In this document: one piece after another, positions 1 to 6,284 of the stretch
How positions within the stretch are numbered: position 1 is the stretch's first letter
How the letters are laid out: every line of letters begins with the position of its first letter
Source of the DNA: an uncultured Planctomycetaceae bacterium
GTDB lineage: Bacteria > Planctomycetota > Planctomycetia > Pirellulales > Pirellulaceae
Length of the DNA: 6,429 nt
Assembly: GCA_937967665.1 (NCBI GenBank)
Contig: CALBSZ010000534.1
Span: 1-6,429 of the forward strand
Direction of reading: 5' to 3'
Notes under the pieces: model-generated
Database searches by the model: none
What the model was told of the DNA's origin: nothing
What the model saw: the letters and a program-made list of their open reading frames with translations, nothing else
Program-made: the position numbers and the translations under genes

Positions 1-480
1 GATTTCTATATCCAATCCACACCCACCGACGGCATTCCCTATTGGGACACGGGAGCACCTGGGCTGGTCCTGATGACAGGATGCCTGGAACGGCCCGCGG
101 ACCCCTTCAACCACCTGGAACCCGTCGACAGTTCCGCCGCCGCCATCGCCGCCCAGGGCCTGTTGCGACTGGGACGATACCTGCTAACGCGAGGCGATAC
201 GGAACAGGGGCATCGCTACTGGCAGGCAGGTTTGACAACCGCCAGCCGCCTGCTGGACGAGCCCTATCTATGCACTTCCGATCACCATCAGGGACTCTTG
301 CTGCACACGGTTTATCATCACCCGCGCGGCTGGGATTTCATCGCGGAGGGACAGCGCGTTCCGAATGGCGAGTCGTGTCAGTGGGGCGACTATCATCTGC
401 GCGAAGTGGCTTTGTACTTGCAGCGTATTTCCAACAACGAACCGTACTACTGTTTCTTCGGACCGATCAGCGAAGGATAA
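1..480 (+). CDS. Glycoside hydrolase family 88 (unsaturated glucuronyl hydrolase-like), C-terminal part, 5' end outside window
   Basis: The frame is open from base 1 and ends at TAA 478-480, giving the last 159 residues. Family 88 enzymes remove 4,5-unsaturated uronic acid residues from oligosaccharides made by polysaccharide lyases, by vinyl-ether hydration. What I see fits the C-terminal half of their alpha/alpha barrel: T-D-G-I-P-Y-W-D at window residues 9-16, D-S-S-A-A-A-I-A-A at 43-51, H-H-Q-G-L-L-L-H at 95-102 and C-Q-W-G-D-Y-H-L at 126-133. The tryptophan of the YWD motif and the WGDY motif are typical family positions. The catalytic aspartates of the family lie further N-terminal and are not in the window, so activity cannot be judged. 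The gap between YWD and DSSAAA is about 26 residues, longer than in the compact enzymes I recall. An ATG at 73 exists but the homology begins upstream, so it is not the start. The next gene follows after 6 bases, implying an operon. Confidence 0.85.
   Translation, partial: DFYIQSTPTDGIPYWDTGAPGLVLMTGCLERPADPFNHLEPVDSSAAAIAAQGLLRLGRYLLTRGDTEQGHRYWQAGLTTASRLLDEPYLCTSDHHQGLLLHTVYHHPRGWDFIAEGQRVPNGESCQWGDYHLREVALYLQRISNNEPYYCFFGPISEG
472..477 (+). promoter_or_regulatory. Shine-Dalgarno site for the dehydrogenase/cytochrome gene, inside the upstream gene's end
   Basis: GAAGGA lies 9 bases before the ATG at 487 and overlaps the last codons and stop (TAA 478-480) of the GH88 gene. It supports the choice of 487 as start and suggests that ribosomes ending the upstream gene can re-initiate on the next one. 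Confidence 0.6.
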
Positions 481-486
481 TCTGCC

Positions 487-3400
487 ATGCGGGAGCCGCA
501 AAGACATTATGCCCTGCTTTTATTTACCTGCTTATGCATGCTCGGCCTGGCAGGACCGCTGACGGAGACAAACGCCGCGGAGTCCTGGCAAAACGCGCAG
601 GTTCCCGGAAACTGGGAGCAAACTGCCGGCGCCACCGATTACGACGGATTCGCCTGGTATCGTTGCCGAGTCCGGACCCCGGACAGGTGGAGTGGCAATA
701 CGCCGACCCTGTGGAACGAATCGGTGACTTTGACCGTCGCCGACATCGCGGATGCCTACGAAGTCTTCGTCAACGGACAGAAAATCGGCGGTGCCGGTGC
801 GCTGCCTCCGCAATTCAAGTCGGGCAAAAACGAAAGCCATCGATACAAAGTCCCGCGTGGGCTGCTACAGCCGAGCGCCAACAATGTCATCGCGTTGCGA
901 GTGTACAATCACCAAGGCGCCGGCGGATTCCTCGGCCGTGCTCCTGTCATCGCCGGCTACTTCCTGGAATGTGAACTGAAAGGCGAGTGGCAGTTTCGCA
1001 CTGGCGACGATCCACAATGGTCGCAGCTCGCGGTACCCGAGGGCGTGCCCGTATTCAGCAAGTTCGGTGAAGCCACGACGGTACTCAGTCGTACGGCGAA
1101 ATTGACGCCCGGGCCGCGACTCCCGCCAGCCGATTCGCTGGCCCGCATGACCACCAGCGAGGAATTGCAAGTCGAACAGGTTTTGGCTGAGCCCATTGTG
1201 GCGCAACCGCTGTTCATGACCTTTGACGAGCGCGGCCGCCTGTGGGTCGTGCAGTATCGACAGTATCCCTATCCGGCCGGTCTGCAGATGGTGAGTCGCG
1301 ACAAGTACTATCGGGCCGTCTACGACAAAGTCCCTCCCGCACCCCCGCACCATTTTCACGGAGATGACCGTATCACGATTCACGAGGATACCGACGGCGA
1401 CGGGACCTACGACAATCACAAAGTGTTCCTGGATGGCTTGAGCATCACAACCGCGATCGCGCATGGCCGCGGCGGAGTATGGGTATTGAACCCGCCTTAC
1501 CTGATGTTTTACCCGGATGCTGATCACGACGACGTCCCCGATGCGGCACCTGTCGTTCACCTGTCAGGATTCGGTTTGCAAGACACGCATTCGGTGGCCA
1601 ACAGTCTGGAGTGGGGGCCGGACGGATGGCTGTACGGGGCGCATGGCAGCACCGTATCGTCGCATATCGCGCGGCCCGGTTCGCAGGACGAACCAACCTA
1701 CTGCGAAGGCGCGGCCATTTGGCGCTATCGCCCGTCGACCAAGGAATTTGAAATCTTCGCCGAAGGAGGCGGCAACGCGTTCGGCCTGGAGATCGATGCG
1801 CAGGGACGCGTTTATTCAGGACACAACGGCGGCAATACCCGCGGGTTTCACTATCGCCTGGGCGGGTATTACACCAAGGGCGGTTCCCATAAGTACGGGC
1901 CCGTCTCGAATCCCTATGCCTTCGGAAACATACCGTACATGGAACACGCGCCTGTGTCGCGGTTCACGCATAGCTTCGTGCGGTACGAGGAGAACGCGCT
2001 CCCCGACACGTATCACGGTAAAATGTTTTGCGCGGATCCACTGCACAACAATATCGTACTAGCCCGGATGGAAGCACGCGGTTCGAGCTATGCCACGGTC
2101 GACGAGGGTTTTCCGTTGTCAAGCGAAGACACTTCGTTCCGCCCCGTCAACATCAAGACGGGCCCCGACGGGGCGATCTACGTAGCCGATTTCTACGAAC
2201 ACTACATCGCCCACGGCCAGCACTTCCAAGGACAAATCGATCCCGGCTCGGGCCGCGTCTATCGACTCCGCACGAAAGGTTCTTCGCCCCAACTGGTGGA
2301 CTTGTCCAAGCACACCACCAGGGAACTTGTCGCGTTGCTCTCCCATCCCGGTAAATGGTACCGCCGCACGGCGCTCCGCTTGATTGCCGATCGCCAGGAC
2401 TCGAGTGTCATTCCAGCGCTCCAATCGTTGCTCGCCAACCGCGCGGACCAAACGGCGCTCGAAGCCCTGTGGGCCTGCTACCAACTGGGAGCTCTGGACG
2501 AAGCCAGCGCCATTAAATGCCTCGAGCACAAGAGTCCGTTCGTCCGCCTGTGGACCGTCCAACTGATGTGCGACGGCCGCATGTTAACAGAACATTTTCG
2601 TGAGGTGCTTTGCGAACTGGCCGACCGCGAATCCCATGCGGAAGTGCGCTGCCAGCTCGCCGCCAGCGCGCGGCGCCTGCCGGGGGAAACCGGACTGAAG
2701 ATTGCCCACCGACTGTACAGGCACGACCAGGACGTCGCGGATCCGCAGATCCCGCTGATGCTATGGTGGCTGGTGGAAGCAAACGCGGCTACTCACACGG
2801 ACACGATCCAAAGCTGGTTTGAAGAGACAGAGTTCTGGCGGCAACCACTGGTTGCGCAGCATCTGACCGGACGGATCATGCGCCGCTTCGCGGCCGGCGG
2901 GACCCAGGAGGGTCTGTTGGCATGCGCCCGGCTTTTGGAACTGTCACCGGACGACGCCAGCAGTACGGCCCTGCTCCGTGGCTTCGAGGACGCCCAGCGG
3001 GGCCTGTCCTGGTCAAGCTTACCCACGCCGCTGTTAACAGCTTTGAAGAACGCATCCGGCGCGTCGCCGATGATTCGTATTCATCAGCGCGATCCCGCGG
3101 CCATTGCCGACGCCCTTCAAACACTTGCCGATTCCGATAGCGACGTTCAGACTCGCCTGCAGTTCGCGCAAGTCTTTGGTGAAGTCATTGTCCCGACGGC
3201 GGAAAAGACGCTGACGAGCCTGTTGGCGGAGGACAATGAGGCCATGGTGATCGCCGCGCTCAACTCGCTGCGGCAATACGACTCCTTGAACATTGGCAGG
3301 AAAGTCGTCCAACGATTCGATTCCTTTTCACAGGATGCGAAGACTTCCGCTTTGCTGTTGCTGGGCAGCCGTCGAGCGTGGTCGGAGTTGCTGCTGGACG

Positions 3401-3999
3401 CTGTTGGACGCGACCAGATTCCAGCGAACGAGATCCCCATCGACGTCCTCCGCATGATGGCTTTCCACGGCGATGACCTCAAGGCCCGCGTTCAGCAGCG
3501 CTGGCCGGAAGTGGATGCCGCCGTCGACGACGCTGCAACCCGGAAACGTGTCCAGCAGTTGGCAGCGACGCTGCAGGCGGGTACAGGGAATCCCTATTCC
3601 GGACATTTGCTCTTCAAAACAACGTGCGGGAAATGCCACCGCTTGTTTGGCAAAGGCGGCGATATTGGCCCGGACCTGTCGCCCTACAAGCGCGACGACA
3701 CTGTTCGCATGTTGCTGAACGTCGTGGCGCCAAGCATGGAAATTCGCAAGGGCTTTGAAACTTTTCTGGCCGTCACGTCCGACGGACGCACGCTGAGCGG
3801 ATTCCTGGTAGACGAAGACAAACGCGTGATCGTTTTGCGCAGTCTGGATGGGACGGACACGGTACTGGCCCGCGACGAGATTGACGAACTCATCACACAA
3901 CCTCGATCGATCATGCCGACGGGACTCTTGGACAAACTCTCCCCGCAGCAACTGCGTGACCTGTTCGCATACCTGCGCAGCGGCCAGCCGATTGAATGA
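487..3999 (+). CDS. Exported PVC-type dehydrogenase-like propeller protein with jelly-roll N-terminus, HEAT repeats and C-terminal cytochrome c domain
   Basis: This 1170-residue protein is probably periplasmic. Residues 1-31 look like a Sec signal peptide, with a hydrophobic run at about 8-25 and likely cleavage near T-N-A-A (28-31). Residues about 33-165 resemble the jelly-roll sugar-binding domain of family 2 glycosidases (Y-E-V-F-V-N-G-Q at 91-98; N-V-I-A-L-R-V-Y at 133-140). Residues about 225-600 match the planctomycete 'membrane-bound dehydrogenase' propeller domain (TIGR02604/DUF7133 type), with D-T-H-S-V-A-N at 366-372, W-G-P-D-G-W-L-Y-G at 376-384, and acidic D-x-D-G-D-G loops at 301-306. 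Residues about 605-1000 are helical HEAT-like repeats. The C-terminal cytochrome domain has C-G-K-C-H at 1047-1051 for covalent haem, and M1143 in S-I-M-P-T-G is a likely distal ligand. By family analogy it may oxidise a sugar or alcohol and pass electrons to haem, but the substrate is unknown and activity is unproven for most relatives. It follows the GH88 gene by 6 bases. Confidence 0.88.
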   Translation: MREPQRHYALLLFTCLCMLGLAGPLTETNAAESWQNAQVPGNWEQTAGATDYDGFAWYRCRVRTPDRWSGNTPTLWNESVTLTVADIADAYEVFVNGQKIGGAGALPPQFKSGKNESHRYKVPRGLLQPSANNVIALRVYNHQGAGGFLGRAPVIAGYFLECELKGEWQFRTGDDPQWSQLAVPEGVPVFSKFGEATTVLSRTAKLTPGPRLPPADSLARMTTSEELQVEQVLAEPIVAQPLFMTFDERGRLWVVQYRQYPYPAGLQMVSRDKYYRAVYDKVPPAPPHHFHGDDRITIHEDTDGDGTYDNHKVFLDGLSITTAIAHGRGGVWVLNPPYLMFYPDADHDDVPDAAPVVHLSGFGLQDTHSVANSLEWGPDGWLYGAHGSTVSSHIARPGSQDEPTYCEGAAIWRYRPSTKEFEIFAEGGGNAFGLEIDAQGRVYSGHNGGNTRGFHYRLGGYYTKGGSHKYGPVSNPYAFGNIPYMEHAPVSRFTHSFVRYEENALPDTYHGKMFCADPLHNNIVLARMEARGSSYATVDEGFPLSSEDTSFRPVNIKTGPDGAIYVADFYEHYIAHGQHFQGQIDPGSGRVYRLRTKGSSPQLVDLSKHTTRELVALLSHPGKWYRRTALRLIADRQDSSVIPALQSLLANRADQTALEALWACYQLGALDEASAIKCLEHKSPFVRLWTVQLMCDGRMLTEHFREVLCELADRESHAEVRCQLAASARRLPGETGLKIAHRLYRHDQDVADPQIPLMLWWLVEANAATHTDTIQSWFEETEFWRQPLVAQHLTGRIMRRFAAGGTQEGLLACARLLELSPDDASSTALLRGFEDAQRGLSWSSLPTPLLTALKNASGASPMIRIHQRDPAAIADALQTLADSDSDVQTRLQFAQVFGEVIVPTAEKTLTSLLAEDNEAMVIAALNSLRQYDSLNIGRKVVQRFDSFSQDAKTSALLLLGSRRAWSELLLDAVGRDQIPANEIPIDVLRMMAFHGDDLKARVQQRWPEVDAAVDDAATRKRVQQLAATLQAGTGNPYSGHLLFKTTCGKCHRLFGKGGDIGPDLSPYKRDDTVRMLLNVVAPSMEIRKGFETFLAVTSDGRTLSGFLVDEDKRVIVLRSLDGTDTVLARDEIDELITQPRSIMPTGLLDKLSPQQLRDLFAYLRSGQPIE

Positions 4000-4003
4000 T
4001 GCA

Positions 4004-4030
4004 GCACCGCCAGCCCCCCTTCGCTGGTGC
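4004..4030 (+). terminator. Hairpin just after the plus-strand operon, possible transcription terminator
   Basis: CCAGC (4010-4014) can pair with GCTGG (4023-4027) around a C-rich 8-base loop, and GCA 4004-4006 with TGC 4028-4030 across a 3-base bulge. An alternative pairs GCACC 4004-4008 with GGTGC 4026-4030. It begins 4 bases after the stop codon. No T-run follows, so a classical intrinsic terminator is not shown; it may act with Rho or only protect the 3' end. Confidence 0.35.
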
Positions 4031-4055
4031 AAACCGACAGACACGACCGTTTCTA

Positions 4056-4072
4056 CTAGCGTTAGGCGCTAG
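4056..4072. repeat. Small perfect stem-loop in the convergent intergenic region
   Basis: CTAGCG (4056-4061) and CGCTAG (4067-4072) form a perfect 6-bp stem around the 5-base loop TTAGG. It lies midway between the two convergent genes. There is no T-tract, so it is either a weak bidirectional terminator element or a copy of a dispersed intergenic palindromic repeat. The window alone cannot tell which. Confidence 0.4.
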
Positions 4073-4131
4073 CGAGTGTGCACTGCGGCGTTCAGAATGG
4101 ACACATGCGCGTGAAAACTTGCGCACTTGCT

Positions 4132-4152
4132 GACGCGGTTCCGGCAAGCGTC
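4132..4152 (-). terminator. Hairpin after the minus-strand signalling operon, possible terminator
   Basis: GACGC (4132-4136) and GCGTC (4148-4152) form a 5-bp stem with an 11-base loop. On the minus strand it begins 10 bases after the TGA stop (4165-4163) of the last gene. A short T-run (TTTT) is found on the minus strand only about 15 bases further on, too far for a textbook intrinsic terminator. Confidence 0.3.
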
Positions 4153-4162
4153 TCGCGGCCTA

Positions 4163-5119
4163 TCAGCTACCGACGGCTGCTTCCTCGGGCTGCGCGTCTT
4201 CCTTGTCCTCGTCCGGCGAGACGTCCACTCCGAAGATCCAGCGTGAAGAACCGAAACTGCACTGCTGTGTAAAGGAAACCGAGTGGGTAACGTTCGGCAG
4301 CGTCACTTCGACGTTCTCGCCAAACAGTGGCAGCGGCGGACTATTTGACAGACGGTCCCCCGTACTCTCGATCCTACGGCGCATCTGGTCCATGGAGATG
4401 CCAATGAGCTTGGTGACGGCGCGTGCAATCATATGATCAGACAGTTGTTCCGACGGGATTTGCACGACGCGTTCTGCAATCCCCGCCGCGCAGTCGCGTG
4501 TCATGGAAATCACGATCGGGCTGCGTGCTTTTCCGGAGACAGAAAAGAACCAGGCGAAATCGCCCTGGCAGGCCAGTCCTTCCAGCAGTTCGCCGGAGTG
4601 CGTCTGCCAGTCTTCACGGGTGAAGTCGCGACAAACATCCGTCCAGTTCCGCAGGAACATTCGAATCATTGCCGGCGACAGTTTGCTCTTGGCATGGTAG
4701 CTTTGCAAGGCCTGGAAAAACCGCACCGTCCCCGGCTGCTGGTTCGTGCCAAGATGCACGGAGATGGCCTCCACCCCGTGGCGGACCAGCCGATCCAAGT
4801 GAATTTGTTCGCAAACCTGCCCCTTAGCCATCAGCAGGCCGCCGTAGCGGGTGCTGGCATGCCGCACCAGCTTGCAGGGAGGGGTCAAGTCCTGCGGCGG
4901 GGCAGTGACGGTGTTGTAGCGATCCCGCAGTTCCTCGATTTCGTCCGCCGAGTCGACCTGGTAGACCTGGCGAACATTGTACTTCAGCAAGAACTCCATG
5001 TGCACGTCCGACAAATCTTCGCCGCGAGCACGTAGGACACTACCGTCGGCCGCCAGCAAGTCGCACGAGAGTGCCGCGGCCGGCTGAAGACTTTCTGTAG
5101 ATAGTGATTGAATGGCCAT
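4163..5119 (-). CDS. CheX-like protein with tandem N-terminal motif repeats, catalytic CheX residues missing
   Basis: 318 residues, reading from ATG at 5119 to TGA at 4165-4163. Two related segments make up the N-terminal part. Residues about 17-54 contain a G-S-V-L-R-A-R-G-E-D pattern ending in V-R-Q-V-Y-Q-V. Residues about 82-123 contain G-G-L-L-M-A-K-G-Q-V ending in V-E-A-I-S-V. This pattern resembles short regions preceding HD-GYP domains, but no HD-GYP domain follows. Residues about 185-300 resemble a CheX fold when laid beside the upstream neighbour: F-F-S-V-S-G-K, I-V-I-S-M-T, L-I-G-I-S-M, then P-P-L-P-L-F-G-E-N-V-E-V. At the aligned positions the phosphatase Glu and Asn appear to be A234 and K237, so catalysis is unlikely. 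The tail (302-314) is acidic. The start overlaps the preceding stop by one base (TAATG), implying coupled translation. A scaffold, sensor or output role alongside the receiver is inferred; the CheX assignment is by eye. Confidence 0.75.
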   Translation of the reverse strand: MAIQSLSTESLQPAAALSCDLLAADGSVLRARGEDLSDVHMEFLLKYNVRQVYQVDSADEIEELRDRYNTVTAPPQDLTPPCKLVRHASTRYGGLLMAKGQVCEQIHLDRLVRHGVEAISVHLGTNQQPGTVRFFQALQSYHAKSKLSPAMIRMFLRNWTDVCRDFTREDWQTHSGELLEGLACQGDFAWFFSVSGKARSPIVISMTRDCAAGIAERVVQIPSEQLSDHMIARAVTKLIGISMDQMRRRIESTGDRLSNSPPLPLFGENVEVTLPNVTHSVSFTQQCSFGSSRWIFGVDVSPDEDKEDAQPEEAAVGS

Positions 5120-5709
5120 TACCGCTGAAGTTCCGCCAAGAACTGTTCCCGCATCTCCGCGAATGAATCACAGTGCTTCGTCGTGGCCACGTCGCCCGCG
5201 GTGGGGCTGAGGCCCAGCCAGAATTCCACGTCCACGTCAGCGAAGCTGACCATAAGAGCCGCTTCGCGATCGTATTCCTTGCGAATGTTGATCTTCGAAC
5301 CGTGAAAGAATACCGGAAACGAAATCTCGTGAAAGCCTCGAGTGCGCGACAGTTCCCGCGCCAGCACAGCGCCGACACGATTGCACAATTCGCGCAGCGC
5401 GCTTTCCTCGAATTCGTTAAGCGTGCTTTCATCGATGTCCTGCATGCTCGCGCCGTCTTCGCCGAACGCTTCCGCGATCAACCGAGTTGCCAGGGCCTTG
5501 GTACTGGCCTGCGAACACATCATGGCGATCGTTCCCGACCAGGGTCCACAAACCGTGAGCAGGCACACGGTGCCCGATTCCGGGCAGTTCGGGTCGCAAC
5601 TTGACGGCTCCAGCCTCAGATCCAATCCGGGCAAGAGCTGCCGTACTCCCTGTTCGACGGCAACTTGCAGCGGGCCGAGTAGCTCGAAGCTCGCATCATA
5701 CAATGTCAT
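5119..5709 (-). CDS. CheX/CheC-family phosphatase-like protein
   Basis: 196 residues from ATG at 5709 to TAA at 5121-5119. CheX, CheC and FliY dephosphorylate CheY-type receivers using a conserved Glu and Asn. Here the signature S-x3-E-x2-N is intact as S103, E107 and N110, followed by P132 in I-S-F-P-V-F-F-H-G, close to the family's downstream proline. Preceding strands (T-V-C-L-L-T-V-C-G, then G-T-I-A-M-M-C-S) fit the CheX beta-sheet. Five cysteines fall between residues 38 and 65, which is unusual. The frame extends upstream to 5841, but that stretch lies inside the receiver gene, is Arg-rich and lacks homology. The ATG at 5709 has GGAG five bases upstream and follows the receiver's stop by two bases, so I prefer it. 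Its probable partner is the receiver encoded immediately upstream, and it acts in the cytoplasm. Whether the output is chemotaxis or another process is not shown, since no CheA, MCP or flagellar gene is in view. Confidence 0.82.
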   Translation of the reverse strand: MTLYDASFELLGPLQVAVEQGVRQLLPGLDLRLEPSSCDPNCPESGTVCLLTVCGPWSGTIAMMCSQASTKALATRLIAEAFGEDGASMQDIDESTLNEFEESALRELCNRVGAVLARELSRTRGFHEISFPVFFHGSKINIRKEYDREAALMVSFADVDVEFWLGLSPTAGDVATTKHCDSFAEMREQFLAELQR

Positions 5710-5711
5710 GA

Positions 5712-6077
5712 TTACTCCACGATGGCCAAGGCATTGGTAACGGCGTCGATCAGGTCGGCGACGTTTGTCTTTTCGACGTACGCGACCGCACCCCGCTGCT
5801 CGCAATTGCCGGCGTACAGTTCCGCTGCGTTGGCCGAGCACATGACGACACGGGCAGCCGGATCTTCCTGCTTGATGATTTTCAAGACCTCGGTCCCGTC
5901 TTTGCCGGGCATGTTGATGTCGAGCACGGTGACGTCGGGACGATGTTCACGCCAGGCCGCCAGACCGGCATCGCCGTCAAACGCCGTTGCCGTCACGTCC
6001 AGACCCGCTTTGCGCAGTTCCGCCTTGATTCGAGCGACAATAAATTGTGAGTCATCTACGACCAGAATGCCGGGCAT
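5712..6077 (-). CDS. Single-domain CheY-like response regulator
   Basis: 121 residues, a bare receiver domain with no output domain. It shows all core positions: acidic pair D8-D9 in I-L-V-V-D-D-S-Q, phospho-acceptor D53 in V-L-D-I-N-M-P-G, switch serine S81 in V-V-M-C-S-A, aromatic Y100, and lysine K103. It should be phosphorylated at D53 by a histidine kinase not present in the window and act through protein contacts. The start at ATG 6077 is chosen because GGGAG lies 8 bases upstream and M-P-G-I-L-V-V-D-D is a typical receiver beginning. An upstream TTG at 6092 would add five residues but would leave that Shine-Dalgarno inside the coding region. The usual K-P dipeptide is K-T here (103-104). 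It is first in a three-gene minus-strand unit with a CheX-type phosphatase next, its probable off-switch. Confidence 0.93.
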   Translation of the reverse strand: MPGILVVDDSQFIVARIKAELRKAGLDVTATAFDGDAGLAAWREHRPDVTVLDINMPGKDGTEVLKIIKQEDPAARVVMCSANAAELYAGNCEQRGAVAYVEKTNVADLIDAVTNALAIVE

Positions 6078-6085
6078 ACCGTTTT

Positions 6086-6090
6086 CTCCC
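6086..6090 (-). promoter_or_regulatory. Shine-Dalgarno site deciding the receiver gene start
   Basis: On the minus strand GGGAG reads from 6090 to 6086, eight bases before ATG 6077. The competing TTG start at 6092 overlaps this site and has no equally good site of its own, so initiation at 6077 is favoured. Confidence 0.7.
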
Positions 6091-6157
6091 AAGCTCTGTC
6101 TGATTTCATCATTCCACCTGCAGTCCGCCGAGTACGACGGGACGGACGTCGCCTTCC

Positions 6158-6169
6158 AGCCTCGAGGCT
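6158..6169. promoter_or_regulatory. Perfect 12-bp palindrome upstream of the receiver gene, candidate operator
   Basis: AGCCTCGAGGCT is its own reverse complement, with no loop. It lies 81-92 bases upstream of the receiver ATG, just downstream of a weak promoter-like pair on the minus strand. Perfect two-fold symmetry suits a dimeric regulator, but a single copy in GC-rich DNA can occur by chance. Confidence 0.3.
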
Positions 6170-6176
6170 TCGTGCG

Positions 6177-6204
6177 CCAATAGGCTGCAAAGTGCGCCGT
6201 TCAA
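6177..6204 (-). promoter_or_regulatory. Weak sigma-70-like promoter candidate for the signalling operon
   Basis: On the minus strand TTGAAC (6204-6199) is followed after 16 bases by TATTGG (6182-6177). These match the -35 and -10 consensus at four and three of six positions. It is the best pair I found upstream of the receiver gene but is poor in absolute terms, and planctomycete promoters are not well described by this consensus. Confidence 0.18.
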
Positions 6205-6261
6205 AAACGTGTCACCTGCGAGCATCCCGCCATTGAAGGATACGTTGCGCAAGGCCGTTGG

Positions 6262-6284
6262 CAAAATTCGAGTCACAGAATTCG
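6262..6284. repeat. Spaced direct repeat CAAAATTCG / CAGAATTCG
   Basis: CAAAATTCG (6262-6270) and CAGAATTCG (6276-6284) are separated by AGTCA and repeat with a 14-base period. Looser relatives follow: CAGAATCAC at 6303-6311 and CGGAATTCA at 6318-6326. The group sits in the A/T-richer part of the upstream region and could be a protein-binding array. Confidence 0.3.

Noticed and set aside
42..974. 310-residue plus-strand open frame overlapping the first two genes
   Set aside because: Rich in Arg, Pro and Ala with no domain pattern; it crosses the GH88 end and the start of the large gene, both strongly supported in another frame.
865..1560. 231-residue minus-strand open frame
   Set aside because: Antisense to the jelly-roll and propeller parts of the large gene; no recognisable motifs, a GC-rich shadow.
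487..3999. Large protein as a lipoprotein
   Set aside because: The cysteines near residues 15 and 17 lack a proper lipobox (Thr or Leu precedes them); a Sec signal cut near residue 30 fits better.
3328..4044. 238-residue minus-strand open frame over the cytochrome domain
   Set aside because: Antisense of the conserved C-terminal region including the CGKCH motif; composition is shadow-like.
4433..5035. 200-residue plus-strand open frame
   Set aside because: Antisense of the CheX-like protein gene; no family features.
5710..5841. 44-residue upstream extension of the CheX-type protein
   Set aside because: It lies inside the receiver gene, is Arg-rich, and the ATG at 5709 has a good ribosome site right after the receiver stop.
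6078..6092. TTG start giving the receiver five extra residues
   Set aside because: It would overlap the GGGAG site that is correctly spaced for ATG 6077.
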